Source: Acidobacteria bacterium AH-259-L09 | GTDB lineage: Bacteria > Acidobacteriota > UBA6911 > RPQK01 | Length of the DNA: 6,248 nt | Direction of reading: 5' to 3' | Assembly: GCA_027717875.1 (NCBI GenBank) | Contig: JALLOL010000153.1 | Span: 1 to 6,248 of the forward strand | In this document: in pieces, positions 1-5,757 of the stretch | Layout: each line of letters starts with the position of its first letter | Position numbering within the stretch: the stretch's first letter is position 1 | Program-made: the position numbers and the translations under genes | The notes under the pieces: generated by a model | What the model saw: the letters and a program-made list of their open reading frames with translations, nothing else | What the model was told of the DNA's origin: nothing | The model's database searches: none

Positions 1-29
1 AAAATCGTCCTCCGAAAGCATATTAACAC

Positions 30-72
30 ATCCCGCAGATCACGCTGTTTGACGCGGATAGGCGCGGATTTA
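30..72 (+). repeat. dispersed GC-rich repeat, copy 1
   Basis: This stretch begins ATCCCGCAGATCACGC and continues with CGCGGATAGGCGCGGATTT. The first 16 bases are identical to those at 2951-2966, and the following GCGGAT...GCGCGGA pattern is shared too. The tandem units at 4862-4943 match the same pattern on the opposite strand. I see a family of short repeats built from CGCGGAT-like words and present in both orientations. Such repeats are common between genes in several bacterial phyla, but I cannot assign a named family. Confidence 0.6.
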
Positions 73-103
73 TGAGGCTGGCGATTGTGGTGCAGAGGTA
101 TGA

Positions 104-339
104 TTAATTTGTGGTGAAGTCCTGGCAGAGAGTCAGGATGAACTTGGTCTCGCTCAGCGCTTCAAGGAACCGCGGGCCATCTCTTCGTTCGTCACAGCTC
201 GAAGACTTCCCCAGGGATCAGGTCCGGTTTCAGGTCCCAGTATGGAACCTTTCCAAGGCGGAGACGACGGGCCCCCAGCCGTTCCAGCGAGTGCTGAGCT
301 GCCAAAGCGTGTGTCCTCGGCATCAAACCACACCTGAGT
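104..339 (-). pseudogene. possible frameshifted remnant of an unknown gene
   Basis: Reading the minus strand from the insertion sequence edge, a plausible protein runs through successive frames: VWFDAEDTRFGSSAL, then ERLGARRLRLGKVPYWDLK followed by PDLIPGEVFEL (stop at 192), then ERRDGPRFLEALSETKF followed by ILTLCQDFTTN (stop at 104). The pieces look protein-like and follow each other, which suggests a 3' gene end carrying two or more frameshifts and cut by the insertion sequence at 340. I do not recognise the family, and chance open frames could explain it. Plus-strand readings across the same stretch look less protein-like. Confidence 0.25.
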
Positions 340-356
340 TCAGAACTCCTGATCTC
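340..356 (+). repeat. left terminal inverted repeat
   Basis: TCAGAACTCCTGATCTC is the exact reverse complement of 2659-2675. It lies just downstream of the transposase stop codon at 364-366. Inward of the 17 bp the two ends keep only weak similarity (a T-run followed by GACC). Confidence 0.85.
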
Positions 357-363
357 GAGGATT

Positions 364-2058
364 TTAGGATGACCCCAATTCATAGATGAGCTTCAACTCC
401 GTGCCTGGAAAAATCGTTTCGGTCTCATTGAGTTGCCGGCACAGGTGGCGGATGGCTTCATCGTGGGCGGCTTGAGTTAAATGATGCAGCCGCACGGTGA
501 GGGTGTTCTCCTGCAGGTTGGGTTTCAGATCCACCTCAGTACCATAGACCTGACGCAGTAGGGCGCGGGCATCATGGCGACGAGACAGTTTTTCGCGAAC
601 GATCTGCACCATGTTTGTCTCGGCCCGGTAGGCAATGAGTTTGAGCGTATCGACGAACTGTTTTCTTTCCGTGCGCAGGCGCGAGAAACGATCCGGGGCC
701 GGCAACTGCTTGACGGTGATGTGATGGGAGGTTTGCTTGCGCTCGCCTTTGAGTTGATCCATTTGCCGATCCAGGTGAGCAATATTCTCCTGCAGCTGAC
801 CTTTGTGCTGCTGGTAACGTTCCACCTCCCCCTCCTGCAATTCTCCTTCTAATTGCAGTTCCCCAAACCGGGCCAGCTGGCGTTGTCGCTGGCCGTTGAG
901 GCTGCGGATTTGACTGTCCAACTCGCGCCAGCGCGGATTGACCACGCGGGTGGTCTCAGGAATGGACTCGGTACCATACTCCACCAAGCGGTCTAAATGG
1001 AAGTGTTCACGCATGTATTTGTAAAAATTTTCCTGACACCAGCGGGCGAACATCGAAGCCGCCAGCTGGGTCAAACGGGTCTGATAATCGGTGCTAAGAA
1101 TGGAGGTCTGGTGGCCGCTGTCGGTGAGCTTGCGGATCTCCCGCAGCCACAGCCCATTGGAGAGCCTGGTCCCCCGTTCGGTCAAGCTCATCTTGACCCG
1201 CTCGCCCCGAATCAGCTCCACCTTGTGCCGGCCAAACTCCTCCTTCGCCCAGGGGTCCCCCGGATACTTGTGGTAGGTCAAAATGGCAATCTGCTTCGCT
1301 TTCATCTCCCGGAAAAAATCCGGGCTGTAGGCCTCCCGGTCGAAGACCAGGGTAAAGCGGGGCCGGAACGGTTCGCTCTTCTCGGGGGCCGGTTGCGGAA
1401 GCATCTTCTCCAAACGCGGGACCAGTTCCTGGCGCAGCATGGCGATTAGGCCCGGATCCACCTCGCGGCTCACCAGAAAAAAAGGCCGCCCATCCAGAGC
1501 GTTGATCCAGTAGTCCGTCGTGCCCCGCAGACAGAGCCGCTCCCGCGCCACATAATGGCGGGGCAATTTGGTGAGCCGGCCATGATAAACCCGCACATGG
1601 CCATCGGCATAAAAGATCCCCGCGCTTTGGGGATCGGCCTCTATCCATTCCCTCGCCAGTTGGTTTCCCCAGCGGGCCGCCCGACCCGGCTCCCCACATA
1701 GGGCCTGGAGTTTTTGGCGAAGCGTACGCACTTCAGGGATGCGGTCCAATCCCAACAACTTGCCCCACTCGCCCGGGGCGGCATAGCGGATCTGCTCGAT
1801 CGATTTGACCCGGGCCAGGGCCATGAGGGCCAGCAGCAGAAACACCGTCTCGATTCCGTAAAACCCCTTAGGCAGCGCATACAGATCGCGGCTGTGGCGT
1901 AAAAGACCATTGGCCAAAAGCGCCGGTAAGGCCCACAGCACCCCTCCCTGGGACAGGTCGTCGACTGCCTCAAACTGAGCCGGGGCTCCGTCGAGTTCGC
2001 CTATGGCCGCGGCGACCCGATCCAAGGTGCGCGTGGCTCCATAGCCCATGGCCGCCAC
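364..2058 (-). CDS. DDE transposase, catalytic part (orfB)
   Basis: This is the catalytic portion of the insertion sequence transposase, which would cut and join the element ends on DNA. The 564-residue reading starting at GTG 2058 has a YADGHVRVYHG motif (D152), LVFDREAYS (D240) and RWCQENFYKYMREH (E343). These are the likely DDE triad of an RNase H-like fold. A charged, helical, probably coiled-coil segment (about 375-445) follows, then a conserved C-terminal domain ending PGTELKLIYELGSS. The frame stays open upstream of 2058, through STKSQRSESDSV and past the A8 run. I therefore infer that the GTG is not a real start and that this part is made as a fusion to the HTH part at 2094-2573, giving 736 residues. 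The frame contains no internal stop. Whether the fusion is made is untested. Confidence 0.85.
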   Translation of the reverse strand: MAAMGYGATRTLDRVAAAIGELDGAPAQFEAVDDLSQGGVLWALPALLANGLLRHSRDLYALPKGFYGIETVFLLLALMALARVKSIEQIRYAAPGEWGKLLGLDRIPEVRTLRQKLQALCGEPGRAARWGNQLAREWIEADPQSAGIFYADGHVRVYHGRLTKLPRHYVARERLCLRGTTDYWINALDGRPFFLVSREVDPGLIAMLRQELVPRLEKMLPQPAPEKSEPFRPRFTLVFDREAYSPDFFREMKAKQIAILTYHKYPGDPWAKEEFGRHKVELIRGERVKMSLTERGTRLSNGLWLREIRKLTDSGHQTSILSTDYQTRLTQLAASMFARWCQENFYKYMREHFHLDRLVEYGTESIPETTRVVNPRWRELDSQIRSLNGQRQRQLARFGELQLEGELQEGEVERYQQHKGQLQENIAHLDRQMDQLKGERKQTSHHITVKQLPAPDRFSRLRTERKQFVDTLKLIAYRAETNMVQIVREKLSRRHDARALLRQVYGTEVDLKPNLQENTLTVRLHHLTQAAHDEAIRHLCRQLNETETIFPGTELKLIYELGSS

Positions 2059-2093
2059 ACTGTCGCTCTCGCTGCGCTGACTCTTGGTGCTGG

Positions 2094-2573
2094 CTATCGC
2101 TTCTTTGGCAATAGAGTTTTTTTTACACTCCGGTGTAAGCGCCCCGCGCGAATGGCCTTGTGCAGGGTATTGGGGAGGATGTCTAACTGCCGTCCCACCT
2201 CGGGGACGCTCTTCCCCTCATCCAGCAACTCCTGAACTCGTTCTCTCACCTCTCCTTTGAGCACCGAGGCCGAGCGTCGTCGTCGCTGTTTGAAAAAGCC
2301 TTTCGGCCCCTCTTGCCGATACACTTTCACATAGCGCTTGACCGTCACCAGCGGCACCCCAAAGGCGCGCACGATCTCCACCTGCCGGACCGTCCCGTTG
2401 ATAATCAGCTGACTCGTGAACAGACGAAAACTCGTCACGTCCTCTTTGTCGTGGATGAAAACGGGCAAGTGGCCATTCCAGTAGGTCACCTTCTCCCCTT
2501 CACAACTGAAGGCGATTTCGCGGGTAATCTCATGCGAGCCTTGCGGAAAAATCGGTAGTTGGATTTGCGGCAT
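2094..2573 (-). CDS. transposase N-terminal HTH part (orfA)
   Basis: This is the N-terminal DNA-binding portion of the same transposase, 159 residues from ATG 2573; a GTG at 2597 would add 8 residues. I prefer ATG 2573 because the resulting start, MPQIQLPIFPQG, is the start I remember for full-length relatives. A purine-rich GGGGGAG lies upstream. There are two helix-turn-helix-like regions (numbered from the GTG): about 60-95 (GTVRQVEIVRAFGVPLVTVK) and about 113-155 (VPEVGRQLDILPNTLHKAIR). These probably bind the terminal repeats. Between them is an arginine-rich stretch, KQRRRR. The frame stops at TAG 2094-2096, shortly after the A8 run, while the catalytic part is in the -1 frame. It is either the first half of a slippage-dependent fusion or the N-terminal half of a recently frameshifted transposase. 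Confidence 0.8.
   Translation of the reverse strand: MPQIQLPIFPQGSHEITREIAFSCEGEKVTYWNGHLPVFIHDKEDVTSFRLFTSQLIINGTVRQVEIVRAFGVPLVTVKRYVKVYRQEGPKGFFKQRRRRSASVLKGEVRERVQELLDEGKSVPEVGRQLDILPNTLHKAIRAGRLHRSVKKTLLPKKR
2117..2124 (-). other. A8 slippery run joining the two transposase frames
   Basis: The minus strand reads GTA AAA AAA ACT in the orfA frame, with eight consecutive A. A -1 slip on A_AAA_AAA gives AAA AAA AAC TCT ATT GCC and enters the catalytic frame, which is open from well upstream of this point. Transcriptional slippage that adds one A would give the same result. Homopolymeric A runs drive frameshifting in several IS families. No downstream pseudoknot was worked out, so the alternative of a simple indel mutation remains. 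Confidence 0.6.
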
Positions 2574-2658
2574 GGCCCATAATCTACTCCCCCACACCGA
2601 CGTGATCCCTTCAAAAGTGGATCATTCCATTTTCCTCGTGAGGTCAAAAAACCCGGTA

Positions 2659-2675
2659 GAGATCAGGAGTTCTGA
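2659..2675 (-). repeat. right terminal inverted repeat
   Basis: GAGATCAGGAGTTCTGA is the exact reverse complement of the left end at 340-356. It lies about 85 bp upstream of the preferred transposase start, so the transposase promoter must lie in or next to this end. I see no convincing -35/-10 pair there. Confidence 0.85.
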
Positions 2676-2901
2676 CGTTACGCCGGGATCGCACCCAGAG
2701 GGAAGATTCACCTCGGCCTGAAGGATAGGCACGGAGGGAGGGAGGCGGATTCCAGCTTCCTGCGCCACGTCATTGGAGACACCTTCGGCTCCGATGATGG
2801 GGTCGGTTGCAAGAGCCATTTTCTCCCCTCGGGAGCTTGAGTAAACTGAGAATCCTCCCTTCCCCCCCCAGTCATGGATTAAGTGAATCTCCGCTGCTGA
2901 A

Positions 2902-2920
2902 CTGTTCGATAGACGAACAG
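2902..2920. repeat. perfect short hairpin
   Basis: CTGTTCG-ATAGA-CGAACAG is a perfect 7-bp stem with a 5-base loop. No T-run follows on either strand, so it is not an ordinary intrinsic terminator. It may be a protein-binding palindrome or chance. It resembles neither the classical enterobacterial LexA box spacing (CTGT-N8-ACAG) nor any operator I can name. Confidence 0.5.
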
Positions 2921-2950
2921 AGGTTTCGGTGATTGTGAATGTCAAGGGAA

Positions 2951-2990
2951 ATCCCGCAGATCACGCGGATTTGGGGCGGATCAGCGCGGA
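2951..2990 (+). repeat. dispersed GC-rich repeat, copy 2
   Basis: The start ATCCCGCAGATCACGC is shared exactly with 30-45. It continues GGATTTGGGGCGGATCAGCG then CGGA. The reverse complement of the unit at 4907-4943 aligns along most of its length (CGCGGATCACGTGGATTT, three or four bases, CGGATC, two bases, CGCGGA). It sits about 75 bp upstream of the first recognisable base of epimerase copy A. Confidence 0.6.
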
Positions 2991-3063
2991 ACTTTGGGGG
3001 CCACGGGAGAAATGCCAAGCCGCGGCGAGATCAGAAGATCTGGGCAAAGAAGTGCTATCCGAA

Positions 3064-3156
3064 ACTCTGCAAGGCGATAGCGAAGCTGGGTGGTAAGCGG
3101 CGAATGGTCCTGGGGCAGGTGTTAAGCATCTGTTCAGACGAGGAAATTACTATCCT
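3064..3156 (+). pseudogene. sugar epimerase copy A, upstream fragment
   Basis: This is a remnant of an NAD-dependent epimerase/dehydratase gene. The frame reads CKAIAKLGGKRRMVLGQV then LSICSDEEITIL. It aligns with VVGAIFELSQKEEAMGQV then FNIGSNEEITIL in copy B at 5989-6083, and 13 bases (3111-3123) are identical between the copies. The match breaks after ATCCT at 3156, at the equivalent of the last codon before ELARKV in copy B. The remainder of this gene resumes at 4301. Nothing of the N-terminal Rossmann half is recognisable upstream. It is not functional. Confidence 0.65.
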
Positions 3157-3157
3157 A

Positions 3158-4300
3158 GGCTCCTCAAGGCCACGAGAAAGTTCACAAAAAGGTCAAAAGG
3201 TATCATGCTGCCATGAGCTGTGTCTCGATGAACTCATCCAGAGTTCGCTCGAAGCGGCGCCAAGCCATCGCCAGAGGGCGGCGCTGAGCCAGTTCATCGG
3301 AGAGTTCGAGATCCAGCGCGGTTAGTCCGGGAGCCGTAGGTTTTCACAAACAAACACGGCTACTCTCCGCCCCAAGGGAGTTAGGAAATAACGTCGCCAG
3401 CGGGAAGCTCTCTGAATGAGTCCTTTGCACCGGAGACGTCGCAGGTCATAGGTCGCCTGTCGGGGCGTGTAAAAAGCCTCCAGCAAAGCACCGACCTGGC
3501 GCACCAGGTCAGCGTTGGTGAATCCTCGAACCAGGTGGCAAAAATCCGCCAGACTAGCCAGAACAGCCATGACCCTCGGGTCGCCGAAGCGAAGTCCTGG
3601 GGCCGATAGACCCTTGTCTGTTTTGGTGGGTCGGCTCACCTGCTCAAAGGTGAGCACATCGGGAGCAGGGTGTGCGTCTGCTGCTTCGGCCTCACACAAT
3701 CGCCGGTTGGCGGTTTCGCCAACTGCCCGAAGGACATTCCAGTTTTTCAGGCAAACGCGGCGCCCAATCCCAAAATCGTGGCTGTCACAGATCACCGTCT
3801 CGGTTCGCAGCGCCCGTCCCTCCTCGAAGTACTGCTTCAGGCGCGAGGATTTGTAGTAACAACTCAGGATGGGATCTGCGTCTCGAGTCAAGACGCGGGT
3901 GCGAAATCTCCCGGGTGTGCGGCGGGTGATTCGCCGATCAAACAGGATGGCCACTTGATGAGGCCGACCCACATCCAGGTGGTCCCGGATTACCCCCACA
4001 TCCGCCCGGCTTGCGGTCGATCAAAGACCTGAGTTTCCGAGACCTCCAGCTGGCGGAAAGCCACCTCATAGACGTAACCGGCCTGCAGATCCGATTGCTC
4101 GAAAGGAGAGGGAAGTCGGTGAAAGCAACGCCAGAACAAGTTTCTTACCGCCCCCGGACCCAGCCCATCGCAGATCTTCTGCAAGGCCTGCTCATCCTCA
4201 CAACTCCGAAAGGCGTTTCCAGTGCCTCAAAGCCGATCCCCGCCTTCTCCAGCTGCCTTCTTGCCCAGTAGTGCGCGGTATGAGGTCGCTCGCTACATCT
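3158..4300 (-). mobile_element. candidate 1.14-kb inserted segment within epimerase copy A
   Basis: Epimerase copy A is collinear with copy B up to 3156 and again from 4301 (GGCTAGAAAAGT, identical to 6090-6101). The foreign material between them is 1143 bp and is almost entirely one minus-strand pseudogene. GGCT occurs at both junctions (3158-3161 and 4301-4304), so a short target duplication is possible. I see no terminal inverted repeats and no known transposase. That this is an element, rather than the product of illegitimate recombination, is inference. Confidence 0.4.
3203..4300 (-). pseudogene. frameshifted member of an unknown-function dispersed family
   Basis: On the minus strand a single protein can be followed through four frames. 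The first reads AHYWARRQLEKAGIGFEALE. After a frameshift near 4208 comes SCEDEQALQKICDGLGPG, then AGYVYEVAFRQLEVSETQVF. After a second near 3998 comes the longest intact stretch (3322-3999), with YYKSSRLKQYFEEGRALRTE, GLRFGDPRVMAVLASL and QATYDLRRLRCKGLIQR. After a third near 3330 comes GLTALDLELSDELAQRRPL, ending LDEFIETQLMAA and TGA at 3203-3205. I remember this layout (KSSxxKQYxKEGRALRTET, TYDLRRLRxxGLI, a C-terminal winged-helix-like part) from a large family of hypothetical proteins in diverse bacteria. Its biochemical function is unknown to me. The relatives I recall are longer at the N-terminus, so this copy is probably 5'-truncated at the epimerase junction as well as frameshifted. Confidence 0.75.
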
Positions 4301-4525
4301 GGCTAGAAAAGTTAAATCATGACCAAGAGCCGTTCCAAGATCCAGCTAATTCCCTATCAGGAAGCCTACGAAGAAGGTTTCGAAGACATGCCGCGGCGTG
4401 TTCCCGATCTCTCCAAGATCAGCCGTCTGGTCGGCTTTCGGCCCAATAAAACCTTGATGGAAATGATTCAAAGCGTGATCGATCAGGAGGGAACCACGAT
4501 GGAACTGGCTAAGCAATCACGCTAA
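4301..4525 (+). pseudogene. sugar epimerase copy A, C-terminal fragment
   Basis: The sequence resumes epimerase copy A at GGCTAGAAAAGT, loses one base before the ATG at 4319, and then reads MTKSRSKIQLIPYQEAY, EEGFEDMPRRVPDLSK and ISRLVGFRPNKTL to a stop at 4523-4525. Over 43 aligned residues, 30 are identical to copy B. This is the substrate-domain C-terminus of NDP-sugar epimerases, with the usual end of GF.P..tL..mi..vi. It is separated from its upstream part by the inserted segment and has a one-base deletion, so it is non-functional as an epimerase. Translation from ATG 4319 would give only a 68-residue fragment. Confidence 0.75.
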
Positions 4526-4854
4526 TAAACGAGAATCTCTCTCAAGGGAACTTTCGAAGTAACCAAATCCTGCGGGATTCCGGGCCCTTGCCGCTCCACG
4601 GCCGACATGATCCGCGAGAAGCAGAGAGTATGCAGCAACCCCGTCTTGTAGGCTCTTCCGTAACCTCGAACCCTCTCCTGAATCACTCGGGCACCCATTT
4701 GTTCTGCGATTTTTGGTGTTTCATCGGTCGAGTCATTATCGACGACGATCACCTCATCGACGAACTCCGGCATCCGGGCCAGTACGTGTTGGATCCCCTC
4801 TTGTTCGTTCAGACAGGGAATCACCACCGTTATCTTCCGATCTCTGTACATCAT
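4522..4854 (-). pseudogene. truncated family 2 glycosyltransferase
   Basis: The start at ATG 4854 or 4851 follows a good GAGG site. The N-terminus is a clear GT-A fold family 2 glycosyltransferase, similar to dolichyl-phosphate mannose synthase-like enzymes of polysaccharide loci. It has ITVVIPCLNEQEGI (residues 8-21), EVIVVDNDSTDET (34-46, nucleotide-binding) and GARVIQERVRGYGRAYKTGL (54-73). At about residue 73 (near 4635) the similarity stops. The next 37 residues (LHTLCFSRIMSAVERQGPGI onward) do not look like this family, and the DxD metal-binding motif expected next is missing. At 110 residues against the usual 230-330 it cannot be active. Its stop overlaps the stop of epimerase copy A, so the two are convergent. 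The tail may be the 3' end of another gene joined by deletion. Confidence 0.7.
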
Positions 4855-4861
4855 TCCGCCT

Positions 4862-4943
4862 CATCCGTGAAGATCCGCTCAAATCCCCGTGATCCGTGTC
4901 AACTGACATCCGCGAAGATCCGTTTAAATCCACGTGATCCGCG
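4862..4943 (-). repeat. two tandem units of the dispersed repeat
   Basis: Units at 4862-4898 and 4907-4943 are each 37 bp with a period of 45 bp, and 32 of 37 positions are identical (CATCCG.GAAGATCCG...AAATCC.CGTGATCCG.G). The reverse complement matches the repeat at 2951-2990. The pair fills the gap between the glycosyltransferase remnant start and the MNT/HEPN promoter, so it may mark a recombination joint. Confidence 0.75.
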
Positions 4944-4954
4944 GGCTTATTTTA

Positions 4955-4960
4955 TATAAT
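4955..4960 (+). promoter_or_regulatory. -10 box for the MNT/HEPN operon
   Basis: TATAAT is a perfect consensus -10 hexamer within an AT-rich island (TTATTTTATATAATCAATTT) just after the GC-rich repeats. Transcription would start near 4967, giving a leader of about 46 bases before ATG 5013. No good -35 hexamer is visible at 16-18 bp spacing; that position falls inside the repeat unit. Confidence 0.5.
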
Positions 4961-5002
4961 CAATTTGGGATCAGACAAACCCGTTATATTAAAGTGTGCT
5001 CC

Positions 5003-5006
5003 GGAG
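5003..5006 (+). promoter_or_regulatory. ribosome binding site deciding the MNT start
   Basis: GGAG lies 6 bases upstream of ATG 5013. This favours 5013 over the in-frame TTG at 4965, which would overlap the probable transcription start and add 16 residues not typical of the family. Confidence 0.6.
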
Positions 5007-5012
5007 ACTCTC

Positions 5013-5333
5013 ATGGCCGAAAGGCAAATTACTAAACTATTGAACGAGTTACGCACGGGCCTGAAAAAGATCTATGCTGAACGGCTAAGCGGCATATATC
5101 TTTTCGGATCTTATGTTCGTGGAGAACCAGATGACGAATCGGATCTTGACGTCGCGATCGTTCTTGAGGACTTTTATGATTATTGGGAGGAAATTCAACG
5201 AACAAGCCGGTTGATCTCCCAGTTAAGCCTGCATTACGGCATTAGCATATCCCCCGTACGAGTTCGCAAAGCGCAATGGTTTGAGGACGATCCTTTTTTG
5301 AACAATGTTAGAAAAGAGGCTCTTCCGATTTGA
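5013..5333 (+). CDS. MNT-type nucleotidyltransferase (antitoxin-like)
   Basis: This is a 106-residue minimal nucleotidyltransferase of the polymerase beta superfamily. The signature GSYVRGEPDDESDLDVAIVL (residues 32-51) has the GS motif and the metal-binding pair D44 and D46. A C-terminal ISPVRV...DDPFLNNVRKEALPI segment is typical of the subfamily paired with HEPN proteins. That subfamily lacks an obvious third carboxylate in the ISPVRV strand. Homologues in MNT/HEPN pairs act as antitoxins, in studied cases by transferring AMP to the partner HEPN protein; applying this here is inference. The stop codon overlaps the start of the HEPN gene by four bases (TTGA), so the two are translationally coupled. 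The length is full and the frame intact. Base composition is more AT-rich than the neighbouring insertion sequence, which fits a transferred cassette. Confidence 0.9.
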   Translation: MAERQITKLLNELRTGLKKIYAERLSGIYLFGSYVRGEPDDESDLDVAIVLEDFYDYWEEIQRTSRLISQLSLHYGISISPVRVRKAQWFEDDPFLNNVRKEALPI

Positions 5334-5713
5334 AAGAGAAAACGCGAGAGCTGTTCGACAAAGCCAAGCGATCGATCGAAGCAGCACAACTTCTACTCAG
5401 AAATGAGCAGATCGATTTTGCCGCATCGCGCGCCTATTATGCGCTTTTCTATGCCGCTGAAGCCTTGCTTTTCGAAAAAGATCTCGAATTTCGTAAACAC
5501 AGCGGTGTGCATGCCGCTTTTGGCGAGCACTTCGCCAAAAGCGGAGTGATGGATTCCAAGTTTCACGGCTATCTTTTAGACGCGTTTGAGGCCCGATTAG
5601 AAGGAGATTATGGGATCGGCATTGAAATTCGCTCTGAAAAGGTTGCGATTATAATCCAGCGCGCTCAGGAATTTCTTCAAGTGAGCCAAGAACATGTCAG
5701 TTTGATTGACTGA
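5330..5713 (+). CDS. HEPN domain protein (toxin-like partner of MNT)
   Basis: This 127-residue all-helical protein has a HEPN domain across about 2-118. The hallmarks are AASRAYYALFYAAEALL (residues 31-47), FRKHSGVHAAFGEHFAKSG (54-72) and ARLEGDYGIG (88-97). Many HEPN proteins are RNases using an R-x4-6-H motif. Here R55-x5-H61 (RKHSGVH) is a candidate, while the R34 helix carries Y41 where some relatives have H. This places it nearer the HEPN family of SAV_6107/PF05168 type than the DUF86/HepT type, so RNase toxicity is not assured. The start is TTG 5330, overlapping the MNT stop, with GAGG at 5316-5319 ten bases upstream. No other in-frame start preserves the domain. It is cotranscribed with MNT as a toxin-antitoxin-like pair. 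Confidence 0.88.
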   Translation: MKEKTRELFDKAKRSIEAAQLLLRNEQIDFAASRAYYALFYAAEALLFEKDLEFRKHSGVHAAFGEHFAKSGVMDSKFHGYLLDAFEARLEGDYGIGIEIRSEKVAIIIQRAQEFLQVSQEHVSLID

Positions 5714-5757
5714 CTAAATTAGTAGGAAGTTTCCCAGGGATAGGAACAAGTCCTTGA

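Larger units (their letters stand above)
340..2675 (-). mobile_element. insertion sequence with split DDE transposase
   Basis: This is a 2336-bp element bounded by perfect 17-bp inverted repeats (340-356 and 2659-2675). It carries transposase reading frames on the minus strand that fill nearly all of it. The transposase stop codon lies only 8 bp inside the left repeat, and the start lies about 85 bp inside the right repeat, a compact layout typical of insertion sequences. The protein resembles, from memory, a family of long putative transposases of about 730 residues found in environmental bacteria; I do not assign a named IS family. No direct target duplication is visible: the left flank ends CTGAGT and the right flank starts CGTTAC. 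This suggests flank rearrangement or an element that makes no clear duplication. Confidence 0.85.
2676..3063. other. stretch without a recognisable gene
   Basis: A minus-strand open frame runs from a TTG at 2945 across the right IS repeat to 2622. Within it an ATG at 2819 follows a purine-rich GAGGGGAGAAA and starts MALATDPIIGAEGVSND, continuing to the IS edge. I recognise no family. It could be the 5' end of the gene whose possible 3' remnant lies at 104-339, but the frames cannot be joined convincingly. The stretch also holds the hairpin at 2902-2920 and a dispersed repeat at 2951-2990. Confidence 0.4.

Noticed and set aside
997..1449. 150-residue plus-strand open frame inside the insertion sequence
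   Set aside because: It lies antisense to the clearly conserved transposase catalytic region and has no recognisable domain.
1094..1699. 201-residue minus-strand open frame overlapping the transposase
   Set aside because: It is an alternative frame of the GC-rich transposase gene, whose own frame carries the DDE motifs.
2902..2920. LexA operator
   Set aside because: The arms CTGT and ACAG are separated by 11 bases rather than 8, and no SOS gene is adjacent.
2939..3325. 128-residue plus-strand gene
   Set aside because: The open frame strings together a dispersed repeat, an epimerase fragment (3064-3156) and the antisense of the inserted pseudogene, so it is not one gene.
3670..4032. Plus-strand open frames across the inserted segment
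   Set aside because: They are antisense to the unknown-function family, whose conserved motifs are all on the minus strand.
4862..4943. Possible CRISPR array
   Set aside because: There are only two imperfect units with an 8-bp gap, related copies occur elsewhere in the window, and there are no cas genes. It is a dispersed repeat, not spacer-separated direct repeats.
4965..5012. Upstream TTG start for the nucleotidyltransferase
   Set aside because: It would coincide with the likely transcription start and has no ribosome binding site; ATG 5013 has GGAG at good spacing.
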